Of a stretch of DNA of 64,000 bases, positions 1 through 8,524 are shown piece by piece. Each line of letters begins with the position of its first letter. The first letter of the stretch is position 1. The stretch comes from Terricaulis silvestris. Lineage in GTDB: Bacteria; Pseudomonadota; Alphaproteobacteria; Caulobacterales; Aquidulcibacteraceae. The stretch lies in contig NZ_CP047045.1 of assembly GCF_009792355.1 (NCBI RefSeq), positions 2,754,501 to 2,818,500 of the forward strand, in the 5' to 3' direction. Under the pieces are notes generated by a model. That model was not told the DNA's origin and did no database searches. It saw nothing but the letters and a program-made list of their open reading frames with translations. A program made the translations under genes and the position numbers.

Positions 1-390
1 CTGCTCGCGGCCGATGACGCAATCATCGTCGCCGGCCCCGATCTGGCGAGCTTGCGCAACACCAAGAACATCATCGACCTCCTGAAATCGATGCGGCCGT
101 ATGACTCTCCGCCGACGGTGGTGCTGTCGATGGTGGGCGTGCCGAAGCGTCCAGAAATCCCGTTCAAGGATTTCGCGGAAGCGCTGGGCGCTGAGCCCGT
201 GGCGTCGATTCCGTTCGATCCCCAGCTGTTCGGTATGGCCGCGAACAACGGTCAAATGGTCGGCGAAGTGGCGCCGTTGTCGAAGACAGCAATAGCGCTC
301 GATGCGCTCGCCGCATCACTCACGGGGCGTAAGCCGGTGGAGGCGAAGAAGGCGTCTTTCACCGACAAGATCCCGTTCCTCAAGCGCTAA
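1..390 (+). CDS. cpaE: CpaE-like pilus assembly ATPase, C-terminal part (truncated by window start)
   Basis: The reading frame is open from base 1 and gives the last 129 residues of a protein whose start lies outside the window. The visible part resembles the C-terminal half of MinD/ParA-like CpaE proteins, which help localise and assemble Tad/Flp pili: a stretch listing strands and helices (AIIVAGPDLASLRN), then a VVLSMVGVPKRPEIP segment and a PVASIPFDPQLFG segment typical of the end of the P-loop fold. The Walker A region is not in view. The assignment rests mainly on position, 10 bases before cpaF in the usual cpaE-cpaF-tadB-tadC order. An internal TTG at 52 is not the true start. Confidence 0.8.
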   Translation: MLAADDAIIVAGPDLASLRNTKNIIDLLKSMRPYDSPPTVVLSMVGVPKRPEIPFKDFAEALGAEPVASIPFDPQLFGMAANNGQMVGEVAPLSKTAIALDALAASLTGRKPVEAKKASFTDKIPFLKR

Positions 391-400
391 AGGCTAGTTG

Positions 401-1900
401 ATGTTCGGAAAGCGAAGCCTGGGCGATGCTCCGAGCACTGAGGCTGCGCCCGCAGCTCCGGTCGCGCGCGTGCACGCGGCTGTTGGCGCAAAACCGTTAG
501 CGACGGCGCCCGCGGCGCCTCGTCCGGTCGCGCCTGCTCCGCGTCCCGCCGCACCATCCGCCAGCGCGCCTAACCCGCGCATGCAACCGTCGGCCGATGT
601 CGCCGATGGCCCGGAGTATCGCTCCGAGGCGTATTACCGCGTCAAATCCACGATCTTCAATGCACTGATCGAAACCATCGACTTGACGCAACTCGCGCAG
701 CTCGATCCAGAAAGCGCGCGTGACGAAATTCGCGACATCGTCGCCGAAATCATCTCGATCAAGAACGTCGTCATGTCGATCGCCGAGCAGGAAGCCCTGC
801 TCGACGACATCTGCAACGACGTGCTGGGTTACGGCCCGCTTGAGCCGCTGCTGGCGCGCGACGACATCGCCGATGTCATGGTCAACGGCGCCAACGCGGT
901 CTTCATCGAAGTCAACGGCAAGATCTCAAAGACGGGCATCCGCTTCCGCGACAACGGCCAGCTGATGAACATCTGCCAACGCATCGTCAGCCAAGTCGGC
1001 CGCCGCGTTGATGAAAGCTCGCCGATCTGCGACGCGCGCTTGCCAGATGGCTCTCGTGTCAACGTCATCGTGCCGCCGCTGGCCATCGATGGCCCGACGC
1101 TCACGATCCGGAAGTTCAAAAAGGACAAGCTGAAGCTCTCCAACCTGGTTGAGTACGGCTCGATCTCGCCCGCGGGCGCGAAAATTCTGCAGATCATCGG
1201 CGCCTGCCGCTGCAACATTCTGATCTCCGGCGGCACCGGTTCGGGTAAAACCACTCTGCTCAACACACTGACCGCGTTCATCGATCCGACAGAGCGCGTC
1301 ATCACCTGCGAAGACGCGGCCGAACTGCAGCTGCAACAGCCACACGTTGTCCGCCTCGAAACGCGGCCGCCGAATCTGGAAGGCTCCGGCCAGGTCACGA
1401 TGCGCGACCTGGTCAAGAACTGCCTGCGTATGCGCCCTGAGCGGATCATCGTCGGCGAAGTCCGGGGCCCTGAAGCGTTCGACTTGCTGCAAGCCATGAA
1501 CACGGGTCACGACGGCTCGATGGGCACGTTGCACGCCAACACGCCGCGCGAGGCCCTCTCCCGTCTGGAATCGATGATCACGATGGGCGGCTTCTCGCTG
1601 CCGGCGAAAACCATCCGCGAAATCATCGTCGCCGCTGTCGATGTCGTCATCCAGGCCGCGCGCCTGCGCGACGGTTCGCGTCGCATCACGCAGATTACTG
1701 AAGTGCTGGGTCTCGAAGGCGATACGATCATCACGCAAGATCTGATGCTGTACGAAATTCAGGGCGAGGATCAGAACGGCCGCATTACCGGACGCCACAA
1801 GGGCACCGGCGTTGGCCGGCCGCGCTTCTGGGAGCGCGCGCGCTACTTCGGCCTCGAGAAAGAACTGGCGCAGGCACTCGACGAGACGGAGCAAGCCTGA
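401..1900 (+). CDS. cpaF: CpaF/TadA pilus assembly ATPase
   Basis: This is the hexameric secretion ATPase that powers Flp/Tad pilus extension at the inner membrane. The protein has about 499 residues. Residues 1-70 are rich in alanine and proline and probably disordered. The ATPase core carries Walker A GGTGSGKTT near residue 276, an Asp-box/Walker B region ending IIVGEVRGPEAFDLLQAMNTG, and the His-box segment GSMGTLHANTPREAL. I chose ATG 401; a TTG directly before it would add one residue. The stop shares its last base with the ATG of tadB, so translation is probably coupled. Length and motifs are normal for the family. Confidence 0.95.
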   Translation: MFGKRSLGDAPSTEAAPAAPVARVHAAVGAKPLATAPAAPRPVAPAPRPAAPSASAPNPRMQPSADVADGPEYRSEAYYRVKSTIFNALIETIDLTQLAQLDPESARDEIRDIVAEIISIKNVVMSIAEQEALLDDICNDVLGYGPLEPLLARDDIADVMVNGANAVFIEVNGKISKTGIRFRDNGQLMNICQRIVSQVGRRVDESSPICDARLPDGSRVNVIVPPLAIDGPTLTIRKFKKDKLKLSNLVEYGSISPAGAKILQIIGACRCNILISGGTGSGKTTLLNTLTAFIDPTERVITCEDAAELQLQQPHVVRLETRPPNLEGSGQVTMRDLVKNCLRMRPERIIVGEVRGPEAFDLLQAMNTGHDGSMGTLHANTPREALSRLESMITMGGFSLPAKTIREIIVAAVDVVIQAARLRDGSRRITQITEVLGLEGDTIITQDLMLYEIQGEDQNGRITGRHKGTGVGRPRFWERARYFGLEKELAQALDETEQA

Positions 1901-2880
1901 TGGATCCGGCGCTCATCGCCGCTGTACTCGCGTTTGTCGCCATCGGCGGCGCTGGGTTCGTACTCGCCCCCGGCAATCATCAGCCGGCGACGGCGACCAA
2001 ACGGGTCAAGGCTGTCGCGGGCGGGCCAAAAGTCGACCGGCGCAAGCAGGCCGTCGAGGTGGCGGCGCTGAAGCGGCGCCAATCGACGCAAGAAGCGCTG
2101 AAAGAGATGGCCAACAACGAGAAGCAGTCGCGGCGGCGGCGCTTTTCGATCAAGGGCCAGATCGCCCAGGCCGGCATCACCCTGACGCCGACGATGTTCT
2201 GGATGATGGCGGCCGGCCTCGGCGCTGTGCTGGCCCTTATCGGTTTGCTTGTTCAAGGTCCGATCGGCGCCGCGATGGGCTTCTTCGTCGGCTTGCTCGG
2301 CATTCCGCGCTGGGTGCTCGGCATGCTGGTCAGCGGACGTCAGAAGAAGTTCGGCAATCAACTCGCGGACGCCATCGACGTCATCGTGCGCGGCGTCAAA
2401 TCCGGCCTGCCGCTCAATCAATGCTTGCGCATCATCGCCGCGGAAAGCCCCGAGCCGCTGGCGAGTGAGTTCAAGGCGCTGTGCGATTCCCAATCGATGG
2501 GCGTGCCGCTCGATCAAGGCATGGCGCGGCTCTACGATCACATGCCGTTGCCGGAGGTGAACTTCTTCTCGATCGTGCTGATCATCCAACAGAAGACGGG
2601 CGGCAACCTCTCGGAATCGCTGGGCAACCTCTCAACCGTGCTGCGTTCGCGCAAGCTGATGAAGGAGAAGGTCAAAGCACTTTCCGCGGAAGCGAAAGCC
2701 TCGGCCATGATTATCGGCGCGCTGCCGCTGATTGTCATGGGAATGGTCTATTTCACGCGCCCTGCCTACATCTCGATTCTGTTCATCGAGCCCACGGGCC
2801 ACCTCATCCTGCTTGGTAGCGCGGCGCTGATGTCGACCGGCATCTTCGTCATGCACAAGATGGTCAACTTCAAATTCTGA
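1900..2880 (+). CDS. tadB: TadB pilus platform membrane protein
   Basis: TadB is one of the two GspF-type inner-membrane platform proteins on which the CpaF motor acts. The 326-residue protein has an N-terminal membrane helix (residues 3-23), a basic cytoplasmic segment with an RRRRFSIKG patch, a helical pair around residues 100-145, a conserved cytoplasmic T2SF domain (LADAIDVIVRGVKSGLPLNQ, then FFSIVLIIQQKTGGNLSE) and two C-terminal membrane helices. TGATG overlap with cpaF and a 10-base gap to tadC place it in the same operon. Confidence 0.92.
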   Translation: MDPALIAAVLAFVAIGGAGFVLAPGNHQPATATKRVKAVAGGPKVDRRKQAVEVAALKRRQSTQEALKEMANNEKQSRRRRFSIKGQIAQAGITLTPTMFWMMAAGLGAVLALIGLLVQGPIGAAMGFFVGLLGIPRWVLGMLVSGRQKKFGNQLADAIDVIVRGVKSGLPLNQCLRIIAAESPEPLASEFKALCDSQSMGVPLDQGMARLYDHMPLPEVNFFSIVLIIQQKTGGNLSESLGNLSTVLRSRKLMKEKVKALSAEAKASAMIIGALPLIVMGMVYFTRPAYISILFIEPTGHLILLGSAALMSTGIFVMHKMVNFKF

Positions 2881-2890
2881 CGGGCGGGCC

Positions 2891-3868
2891 ATGGACATCG
2901 TCGATACCCTCACCGATCCTCTGAACGTCGCAGGCGCCCTCGCCGCGATGGCCTGCTTCGGCACCGTGGTGACGCTGGCGGCGCCGGCGATGTCGGAGAA
3001 CAAACTTGGCTCGCGGCTGAAGGAAGTGGCGAAGAAGCGCGAAGAGCTGCGCAAACGCTCGCGTGCGGACCTGGCTAAGGGCGTAGGCTCGCTGCAGCAC
3101 AAGGACGCGAACTCGTTCGCCAAGAACCTCGTCAACAAGCTCAATCTGCAGAAGGCGCTCGCTGACGACACGCTGACCGAGAAGCTGATCCGCTCGGGCC
3201 TTCGCGGCAACGCCGCGCAGACCATGTTCTATTTCTACCGCGCGGCGTTGCCGGTCGGCTTCGGTATCGCGGCGCTGGTCTACATTGTCACGCTGGGCGC
3301 CGACCTTGCGCTTCATATGAAGGCGGCCGCCGTGGTTGGCGGCATCGCGTTGGGCTTCTACGCACCGAACCTCTATTTGAAGAACCTCGCCGACACCCGC
3401 CGCACCAAGATCATGGAGGCGTTTCCGGACAGCCTCGACATGATGCTGATCTGCGTCGAGAGCGGCATGTCTGTCGAAATGGCGATGCAGCGCGTCGGCC
3501 AGGAAATCGCCCCCGCCTCCGTCGAACTGGCGGAAGAGTTCGCGCTGACGACGGCTGAACTCTCGTACCTACCAGAGCGCCGCATGGCGTACGAAAACCT
3601 GGCGCGCCGCACCGCGCACCCTGGCGTCAAGGCTGTCGCGATGGCGCTGACGCAAGCTGAGAAGTACGGCACGCCCGTTGGTCAGGCGCTGCGCGTTATG
3701 GCCAAGGAGAACCGCGATCTGCGTTTGGCGGAAGCCGAGAAGAAGGCCGCGTCGCTGCCGCCGAAGCTCACGGTGCCGATGATCGTGTTCTTCCTGCCGG
3801 TGCTATTCGCCGTCATCATCGGCCCGGCAATGATCCAAGTCAGCCAAATGCTGGCCGAGCGCGGCTAA
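2891..3868 (+). CDS. tadC: TadC pilus platform membrane protein
   Basis: This is the second GspF/T2SF-type platform protein of the Tad pilus machine, 325 residues. A membrane helix near the N-terminus (residues 14-32) is followed by a lysine/arginine-rich cytoplasmic stretch, a membrane pair around residues 115-160, the T2SF domain with LDMMLICVESGMSVEMAMQRV and LTQAEKYGTPVGQALRVMA, and a final hydrophobic helix. It starts with ATG after a GGCGGGCC spacer. It is the last plus-strand gene of the cluster and converges on the tadD-like gene 34 bases later. Confidence 0.92.
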   Translation: MDIVDTLTDPLNVAGALAAMACFGTVVTLAAPAMSENKLGSRLKEVAKKREELRKRSRADLAKGVGSLQHKDANSFAKNLVNKLNLQKALADDTLTEKLIRSGLRGNAAQTMFYFYRAALPVGFGIAALVYIVTLGADLALHMKAAAVVGGIALGFYAPNLYLKNLADTRRTKIMEAFPDSLDMMLICVESGMSVEMAMQRVGQEIAPASVELAEEFALTTAELSYLPERRMAYENLARRTAHPGVKAVAMALTQAEKYGTPVGQALRVMAKENRDLRLAEAEKKAASLPPKLTVPMIVFFLPVLFAVIIGPAMIQVSQMLAERG

Positions 3869-3902
3869 GCGCGGCTCTATCTGTAACTGAATGTAACTGC
3901 GC

Positions 3903-4697
3903 TTAGCGCGAGCGGCCGACGTCGCCCCAGCGGCGCGGGTCACTGAGCAGGCCGCGCAAATAAGCGATGTTCGCGGCCGCTTGCTGTGGCGGGAGATCAA
4001 CGCGCTCGATCTGCTCGGCTTCGGCGAACTTGCCTTGCAGTGCGAGCGAGATCGCCAGGTTCTGGCGCGCTTCCGGCGGCGCACCGCGAATGTCCGAGGC
4101 TTGGCGCAGCAATGTCTCCGCGGTTTCCGGTTCGCCGGCCATGATGTGGGAGACGCCCATATTGGTGAGCACGCGCGCGTTGTTGGGTTCGATCACCAGC
4201 GCTTCCTGGTAGGCGGCGCGCGCTTCGGTGAAGCGGCCGAGCTGATCGAGCGCCGCGCCCAACGCCGAACGCACGCGCCAGTTCTGGGGCTCTGCTTGCG
4301 CAACAAGCGCTAGAGGGCGCAGCGCTTCGTGGGCGCGCCCGAGAGAGATCTGCGCCAACCCGTACGTGGTGAGCAGCTGGCGGTCCTCGGGGAAGCGGCC
4401 CAGGGCTTCCGCGGCGATGGTCACAGCGCGATCCGTGCGGCCGCCCCTGCGCAGACTTTCGGAGAAACGCTGCGCGGCTTCGAGATCGTTCGGGAAGGTC
4501 TGATACTCGCCGGCCCAGAACGCCATTTGCGTCAGCATGTCTTCGCGGCCTACGCGTTGGCGCGCCTCGCGATCGACGCCCGCACCGGAGTTGAGCGTCG
4601 CCGTGGCGTCAGCGGAAGCGCCCCCGCCAGTGCTGGCGCAGGCGGCAAGAGCCGAGAGCGCAAGCAGTGTTGCGGCGAGACGGGATATTGGGGGCAT
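3903..4697 (-). CDS. tadD: TadD-like TPR lipoprotein
   Basis: The 264-residue protein begins with a lipoprotein signal peptide (LSALAAC, Cys20) and then consists of tetratricopeptide repeats from about residue 70 to 240, including ALGRFPEDRQLLTTYGLAQI, then WRVRSALGAALDQLGRF and ARVLTNMGVSHIMAGE. TadD proteins have this layout and are thought to assist assembly of the outer-membrane secretin of the Tad system. It lies convergent to tadC with a 34-base gap, in keeping with the cluster. Other TPR lipoproteins would look similar, so the symbol rests on context. Confidence 0.75.
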   Translation of the reverse strand: MPPISRLAATLLALSALAACASTGGGASADATATLNSGAGVDREARQRVGREDMLTQMAFWAGEYQTFPNDLEAAQRFSESLRRGGRTDRAVTIAAEALGRFPEDRQLLTTYGLAQISLGRAHEALRPLALVAQAEPQNWRVRSALGAALDQLGRFTEARAAYQEALVIEPNNARVLTNMGVSHIMAGEPETAETLLRQASDIRGAPPEARQNLAISLALQGKFAEAEQIERVDLPPQQAAANIAYLRGLLSDPRRWGDVGRSR

Positions 4698-4774
4698 GGG
4701 GCCGAATCCTAATAAGCGGCTAATGCTGCCCCGACATGCTCAACAAAGGGCTAATGACGGACTAGGAAGAGCCA

Positions 4775-6154
4775 ATGACCGACCTCCCCTTCCTGACCGA
4801 CGCCGCGACGGCGACAGTTCCGATCCACGCCATGCGCACGGGCGAGTGGCGCGACTGGATCGAGCGTCACGCCGAAAACCTGCGACGTCTCGCGGCGGCG
4901 CATGACTTCCAGGCGCAGAACGGGCGCATCCTGCTCGTTCCGGCAACTGACGGTTCGATCGAGCGCGTGCTGTTCGGGATTGGCGACAAAGCCAACGTGA
5001 CGGCCATGGGCGCGCTCGCGCAGCATTTGCCGAGCGGCGATTACCGCATCGCCGCCGCACCGCGAGATTTCACCGCCACCGCCGTCGCGATCGCTTGGGG
5101 TTTGGGCGGCTACGTGTTCGACCGCTACAAGAAGCGCAAGCGCCCGGCGCCGCGGCTCGCGCCGCCGGAGGGCGCGGACATGGCGGACGCGGCGCGCATC
5201 GTGCGCGCCTCCTGGCTGGCGCGCGATCTCGTCAACACGCCAACCAACGACATGGGACCGGAGGCGTTGCACGCCGTGGCTGAATCCGTCGCGCGAGACC
5301 ATGGCGCAAGGTTTGAAGCCATCGTCGGCGATGACTTGCTGGCGCAGAACTATCCCTTGATCCACGCGGTCGGCCGCGCGGCGGCGCAAGCCCCGCGTTT
5401 GCTGCATCTCTCGTGGGGTGACGCCGGCGCGCCGCGCCTCGCGATCGTTGGCAAAGGCGTGTGCTTCGACACTGGCGGGCTCGACATCAAGCCGTCCGCG
5501 GGTATGCGGCTGATGAAGAAAGACATGGGCGGCGCGGCGCACGCACTGGCGCTGGCGCAGATCGTGATGGAAGCGAAACTCAATGTGCGGCTGGAGCTGT
5601 TCTTGCCGGTGGTCGAGAATTCCATTGCCGGTGATGCCTTTCGCCCCGGCGACGTGATCCCCTCGCGCAAGGGACCGACAGTCGAGATCGACAACACGGA
5701 CGCGGAGGGACGCTTGATCCTTGCCGATGCGCTCACGCGCGCGTGTGAGGACGAGCCTGCTCTGTTGCTTGACTACGCGACGCTGACAGGCGCCGCGCGC
5801 ACGGCGTTGGGGCCGGACATTCCGCCATTTTTCTCAAACGATGACGTGCTCGCATCAGAGTTCGCGCAAGCTTCAGCTGACACCAGCGATCCGATTTGGC
5901 GGATGCCGCTGTGGGACGCCTACGAAGGCGACATGGATTCGGGCATCGCGGATCTGAAGAATACCGGCGATGGCGCGTTCGCCGGCGCGATCTACGCGGC
6001 GCTGTTCCTGCGCCGATTCGTCAGCGTTTCAGCGTGGGCGCATTTCGATGTTTTCGCCTGGGCGCCCAAGGAAAAGCCAAGCCGTCCCGCTGGCGGCGAA
6101 GCGCAAGCGCTGCGCGCCAGCTGGGCGGTGATCAAGAAGCGCTTCGCTGCGTGA
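4775..6154 (+). CDS. M17 leucyl aminopeptidase family protein
   Basis: This is a two-metal cytosolic aminopeptidase of peptidase family M17, 459 residues, slightly shorter than PepA. The catalytic half has the metal-binding lysine and aspartate in KGVCFDTGGLDIKP, then KKDMGGAA, and the family signature NTDAEGRLILADAL around residue 310. The N-terminal half is the less conserved domain and includes RDLVNTPTNDMGP. It starts at ATG 4775 after GGAAGAGCCA. It diverges from tadD and has no operon partner. The exact peptide preference cannot be read from sequence. Confidence 0.9.
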   Translation: MTDLPFLTDAATATVPIHAMRTGEWRDWIERHAENLRRLAAAHDFQAQNGRILLVPATDGSIERVLFGIGDKANVTAMGALAQHLPSGDYRIAAAPRDFTATAVAIAWGLGGYVFDRYKKRKRPAPRLAPPEGADMADAARIVRASWLARDLVNTPTNDMGPEALHAVAESVARDHGARFEAIVGDDLLAQNYPLIHAVGRAAAQAPRLLHLSWGDAGAPRLAIVGKGVCFDTGGLDIKPSAGMRLMKKDMGGAAHALALAQIVMEAKLNVRLELFLPVVENSIAGDAFRPGDVIPSRKGPTVEIDNTDAEGRLILADALTRACEDEPALLLDYATLTGAARTALGPDIPPFFSNDDVLASEFAQASADTSDPIWRMPLWDAYEGDMDSGIADLKNTGDGAFAGAIYAALFLRRFVSVSAWAHFDVFAWAPKEKPSRPAGGEAQALRASWAVIKKRFAA

Positions 6155-6156
6155 GT

Positions 6157-6531
6157 TCACGCCGCATCGCGCGACGCAGCGCGCGCGATTTGAAGCTCGA
6201 GGCGCTTCACTTCGCGCAACACGACATTCTTGTTCATCTCCATGAAGAAATAGATCTTCAGCATCGCGACTGCGAGTGAGGCCCAGATCGCGCCGGTGCT
6301 CCAGATCACGGTCGCGCGTACATCGCTGGCAGTGAGGGCACTCCACGCGCAGTACGCGAACACGCAGAACAGAGCGAAGCTCATGACCACAGCAAGGATG
6401 TTCATTGCCCCCCAACGCCCGCTGAACGTACCGAGCGCTTCGCCGATCGGATTGTTGTCCTCAAAGCGGGCGAGAAATTCCGCGTCTTCCTTTGAAAGCG
6501 CGTCGCGGATGGCGCTATCGATATTGGTCAT
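6157..6531 (-). CDS. DUF6768 family two-helix membrane protein
   Basis: The 124-residue protein has a cytoplasmic N-terminus (TNIDSAIRDALSKEDAEFL), two hydrophobic helices (about residues 44-64 and 73-95) and a C-terminal amphipathic stretch NVVLREVKRLELQIA. This layout and the C-terminal motif match the family I know as DUF6768, which often lies next to ECF sigma factors. Its ATG overlaps the stop of the sigma gene by four bases, so the two are translated together. A role as a membrane-bound partner or regulator of the sigma factor is inference. Confidence 0.7.
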   Translation of the reverse strand: MTNIDSAIRDALSKEDAEFLARFEDNNPIGEALGTFSGRWGAMNILAVVMSFALFCVFAYCAWSALTASDVRATVIWSTGAIWASLAVAMLKIYFFMEMNKNVVLREVKRLELQIARAASRDAA

Positions 6532-7073
6532 TGCTCTGCTCCAAGACTTTCACGCAGCGCTTTGCGCGCGGCGAACAATCGGGACTTCACCGTGCCTTCC
6601 GGCGCACCGGTGATCGCGGCGATGTCAGCGACACTCATTTCCTCACCAAAATAGAGGCTGACGGCGATGCGCTGCTCCGGCGGCAATCGTTTCATGGCGG
6701 CGCGCAAATCGAGACGATCATTGCTGTCGCTCTCGGCGTCCGGCGGCAGATCGCCCATCGCTTGCGCGCTCTCCGCGATCCGCGCGACGCGGTACTTGCC
6801 GCGCAGCGCATCGGCGCACTTGCGTGCCGCGATGGCGTAGATCCAGGCGCGAAAGCGTTCAGGATCGTCGAGCCGCGACAAGCCGCGGACGGCGCCTTCC
6901 CAGGTATCCTGCACCACATCTTTCGCGACCTCCGCGTTTCCAAGAGCGCGCGCGGCGAATGCCAACAGCTTCGGCGTCCAGCGTGCGGCCAGGCGGGCGA
7001 ACGCTTCGCGCGATCCGCCCTGTGCGAGGAGGACGAGGTAATCGTCGAGCGCCTGGTCTAGTCCGCGCCTCAC
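6528..7073 (-). CDS. ECF RNA polymerase sigma factor
   Basis: A 181-residue sigma-70 family factor with region 2 (LAFAARALGNAEVAKDVVQDTW, then FRAWIYAIAARKCADALRG) and region 4 (LPPEQRIAVSLYFGEEMSVADIA and GTVKSRLFAARKALR). It lacks regions 1 and 3, as ECF factors do. The chosen start is GTG 7073, preceded by GAAGGGCGG. The partner gene for DUF6768 follows with a 4-base overlap. A likely autoregulatory promoter lies at 7100-7124. It belongs to the broad group paired with small membrane proteins; the signal is unknown. Confidence 0.88.
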   Translation of the reverse strand: MRRGLDQALDDYLVLLAQGGSREAFARLAARWTPKLLAFAARALGNAEVAKDVVQDTWEGAVRGLSRLDDPERFRAWIYAIAARKCADALRGKYRVARIAESAQAMGDLPPDAESDSNDRLDLRAAMKRLPPEQRIAVSLYFGEEMSVADIAAITGAPEGTVKSRLFAARKALRESLGAEQ

Positions 7074-7099
7074 GCTGGCCCGCCCTTCTCAGCCTCTAA

Positions 7100-7124
7100 G
7101 TCGCTTCAAGAGGCCCGCCGGTTC
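7100..7124 (-). promoter_or_regulatory. Possible ECF-type promoter for the sigma/DUF6768 operon
   Basis: Read on the minus strand there is GAACC (7124-7120), a 16-base spacer, then CGAC (7103-7100). A GAAC-type -35 and a CG-type -10 with 16-base spacing are the usual form of ECF promoters, and transcription would start about 20 bases before the GTG at 7073. Autoregulation of this kind is common. The match is short, so the call is tentative. Confidence 0.35.
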
Positions 7125-7221
7125 GATCCGACTGTAGAATTTTTCGACGCCGCGCCGGCCTTGTTTCGCTTGGCTCGTTTCGGACTCGCGGCTCAAGATT
7201 TGGTTAATCATTTCGCCTTTC

Positions 7222-7237
7222 CCACAACATCTTGTGG
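7222..7237. promoter_or_regulatory. 16-bp palindrome upstream of the MarR gene
   Basis: CCACAACATCTTGTGG is a 6-bp inverted repeat around CATC, 69 bases before the MarR start. MarR dimers usually bind such palindromes at their own promoter. The sequence also resembles an NrdR box, but no ribonucleotide reductase gene is nearby and there is no second copy one or three helical turns away. Confidence 0.35.
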
Positions 7238-7305
7238 TTCCGGACTTGCACCGACCACCAAATCGGCGAATCCTCTCACTTGCGATTCAACAAAAGGGGA
7301 GCGAC

Positions 7306-7680
7306 ATGGAGCTCGGGCGCGAACAGACAGAAGCATTGGATTTGTGGCGTCGGGTTACCGTCACCACGGTGCGCTCGGACGCGCCAGACCTCACCGCACG
7401 CCAACTGGCCGTGCTGATGACGGTCCGGCTGCAGCCGGCGCCACACACGGTGCGGGGCCTGGCCTCGGCGCTGAACGTCGGCAAGCCGGCTATCACGCGG
7501 GCGCTGGATACGCTCTCGCGCCTGGGCTTCGTCCAGCGCCGCCGCGATCCGAAGGACGGCCGCAACGTGTTCGTCGAGCGCACCGAAAAGGGTGACGCAT
7601 TCCTCGACATGCTGGGCTCGACGATCCTGGGCGGCGAAGCGCCTATCCAACGTCCGGTGCAGCTGGCCGCCGTTTCGTAA
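7306..7680 (+). CDS. MarR family transcriptional regulator
   Basis: A 124-residue winged-helix regulator. The fold is visible as LTARQLAVLMTVRLQPAPHTVRGLA, the recognition part LNVGKPAITRALDTLSRLGFVQRR, and the wing DPKDGRNVFVERTEKG. I start it at ATG 7306, which has a strong AGGGGAG six bases upstream; the longer frame from 7234 reads through the upstream palindrome and is not credible. It ends in front of a two-way terminator shared with the cytochrome gene. The ligand is unknown. Confidence 0.82.
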   Translation: MELGREQTEALDLWRRVTVTTVRSDAPDLTARQLAVLMTVRLQPAPHTVRGLASALNVGKPAITRALDTLSRLGFVQRRRDPKDGRNVFVERTEKGDAFLDMLGSTILGGEAPIQRPVQLAAVS

Positions 7681-7702
7681 GCACGGCGCCGCCATCGAAA
7701 TG

Positions 7703-7740
7703 AAAACGGCGTCCGCGTGAGCGAGACACCGTTTTTGTTT
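7703..7740. terminator. Bidirectional intrinsic terminator between marR and cytochrome c
   Basis: An 11-bp stem with one mismatch (AAAACGGCGTC 7703-7713 against GACACCGTTTT 7725-7735) encloses an 11-base loop. A T-run follows on the plus strand, and the A-run on the left gives a U-tract on the minus strand. The minus-strand pairing has a G-U in place of the mismatch. It sits between two convergent stops at 7680 and 7756. Confidence 0.75.
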
Positions 7741-7755
7741 GTCCAGCGAAACGCC

Positions 7756-8400
7756 TTAGCCCGGCGCGGTGGGCGTGTTGGCTTCGGCCGGCGCCGCCTC
7801 GCCTTCCGGAGGCGCTACGCCTTCGGAGGCTTCCGCCGCAGGCTCCGGCAACGGCGCTGGCAGCGACACGCTGTTCGGCGAAATCGAGCGCAAATACGCG
7901 ATCATCGCGACGCGCTCTTCGTCGTCGCGGAGACCCGCGAACGCCATCTTGGTGCCGCGCACGGTGGCAGCGGGCGACCGTAGGAAATCGTTGAGCGCCA
8001 GATAATCCCAATTGCCGCCGTGGCCCTGCATGGCTTCGGAATATTCGTAACCGGCGTGGCTGGCGGCGGGGCGACCGAACACGTCGTGGAGGTTCGGGCC
8101 TTGGCCGTTGGCGCCGCCGGCGTCGAAGGTATGGCAGGAAACGCATTGTGCGTGCACGCGCTCGCCGCGCTCGACCAAGGCGGTGAGCTGCGCTTCGTCA
8201 GCGAACAGGCGCCCGAAATCCGGTGGGCCGGCTGGACTGGCGGGGCCGCCGCCGGTTTCGAGCGACACTTCCGGTAAGTAGCCGGGCGTTTCGGGATAAT
8301 TCGGATGGATCACGCCCTCGGCGAGGACGCCGACGCCCATCACGCCCAGAACCGACGCCAGCAACGCGCCGAGAATCGAGTTGTTTCTGAGATCGCTCAT
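7756..8400 (-). CDS. Membrane-anchored cytochrome c (CycM type)
   Basis: The 214-residue protein has an uncleaved N-terminal helix (residues 8-28) that anchors it in the inner membrane, a linker rich in proline and glycine, and one class I cytochrome c domain. The haem site is CVSCH around residue 87, and the axial methionine lies in GTKMAFAG about 64 residues later. The C-terminal 45 residues are an alanine/proline/glutamate tail. CycM-type proteins pass electrons from the bc1 complex to terminal oxidases. It diverges from kdsB, an arrangement I know from other alphaproteobacteria. Confidence 0.85.
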   Translation of the reverse strand: MSDLRNNSILGALLASVLGVMGVGVLAEGVIHPNYPETPGYLPEVSLETGGGPASPAGPPDFGRLFADEAQLTALVERGERVHAQCVSCHTFDAGGANGQGPNLHDVFGRPAASHAGYEYSEAMQGHGGNWDYLALNDFLRSPAATVRGTKMAFAGLRDDEERVAMIAYLRSISPNSVSLPAPLPEPAAEASEGVAPPEGEAAPAEANTPTAPG

Positions 8401-8524
8401 TTTTGGCCCTTGTTCGCGGGCGGTTTATGGCCTGCGTTGCGTCCGCCGCCAAGTCGCCGATAAGCGCGGAGATGGCCGTTGGCGCCCTTGCGCGTCGAAC
8501 CGCCGCACGGCAAGGCGTGCGGCA

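Noticed and set aside
926-1894. 322-residue minus-strand ORF
   Set aside because: Shadow of cpaF, whose motifs are unambiguous.
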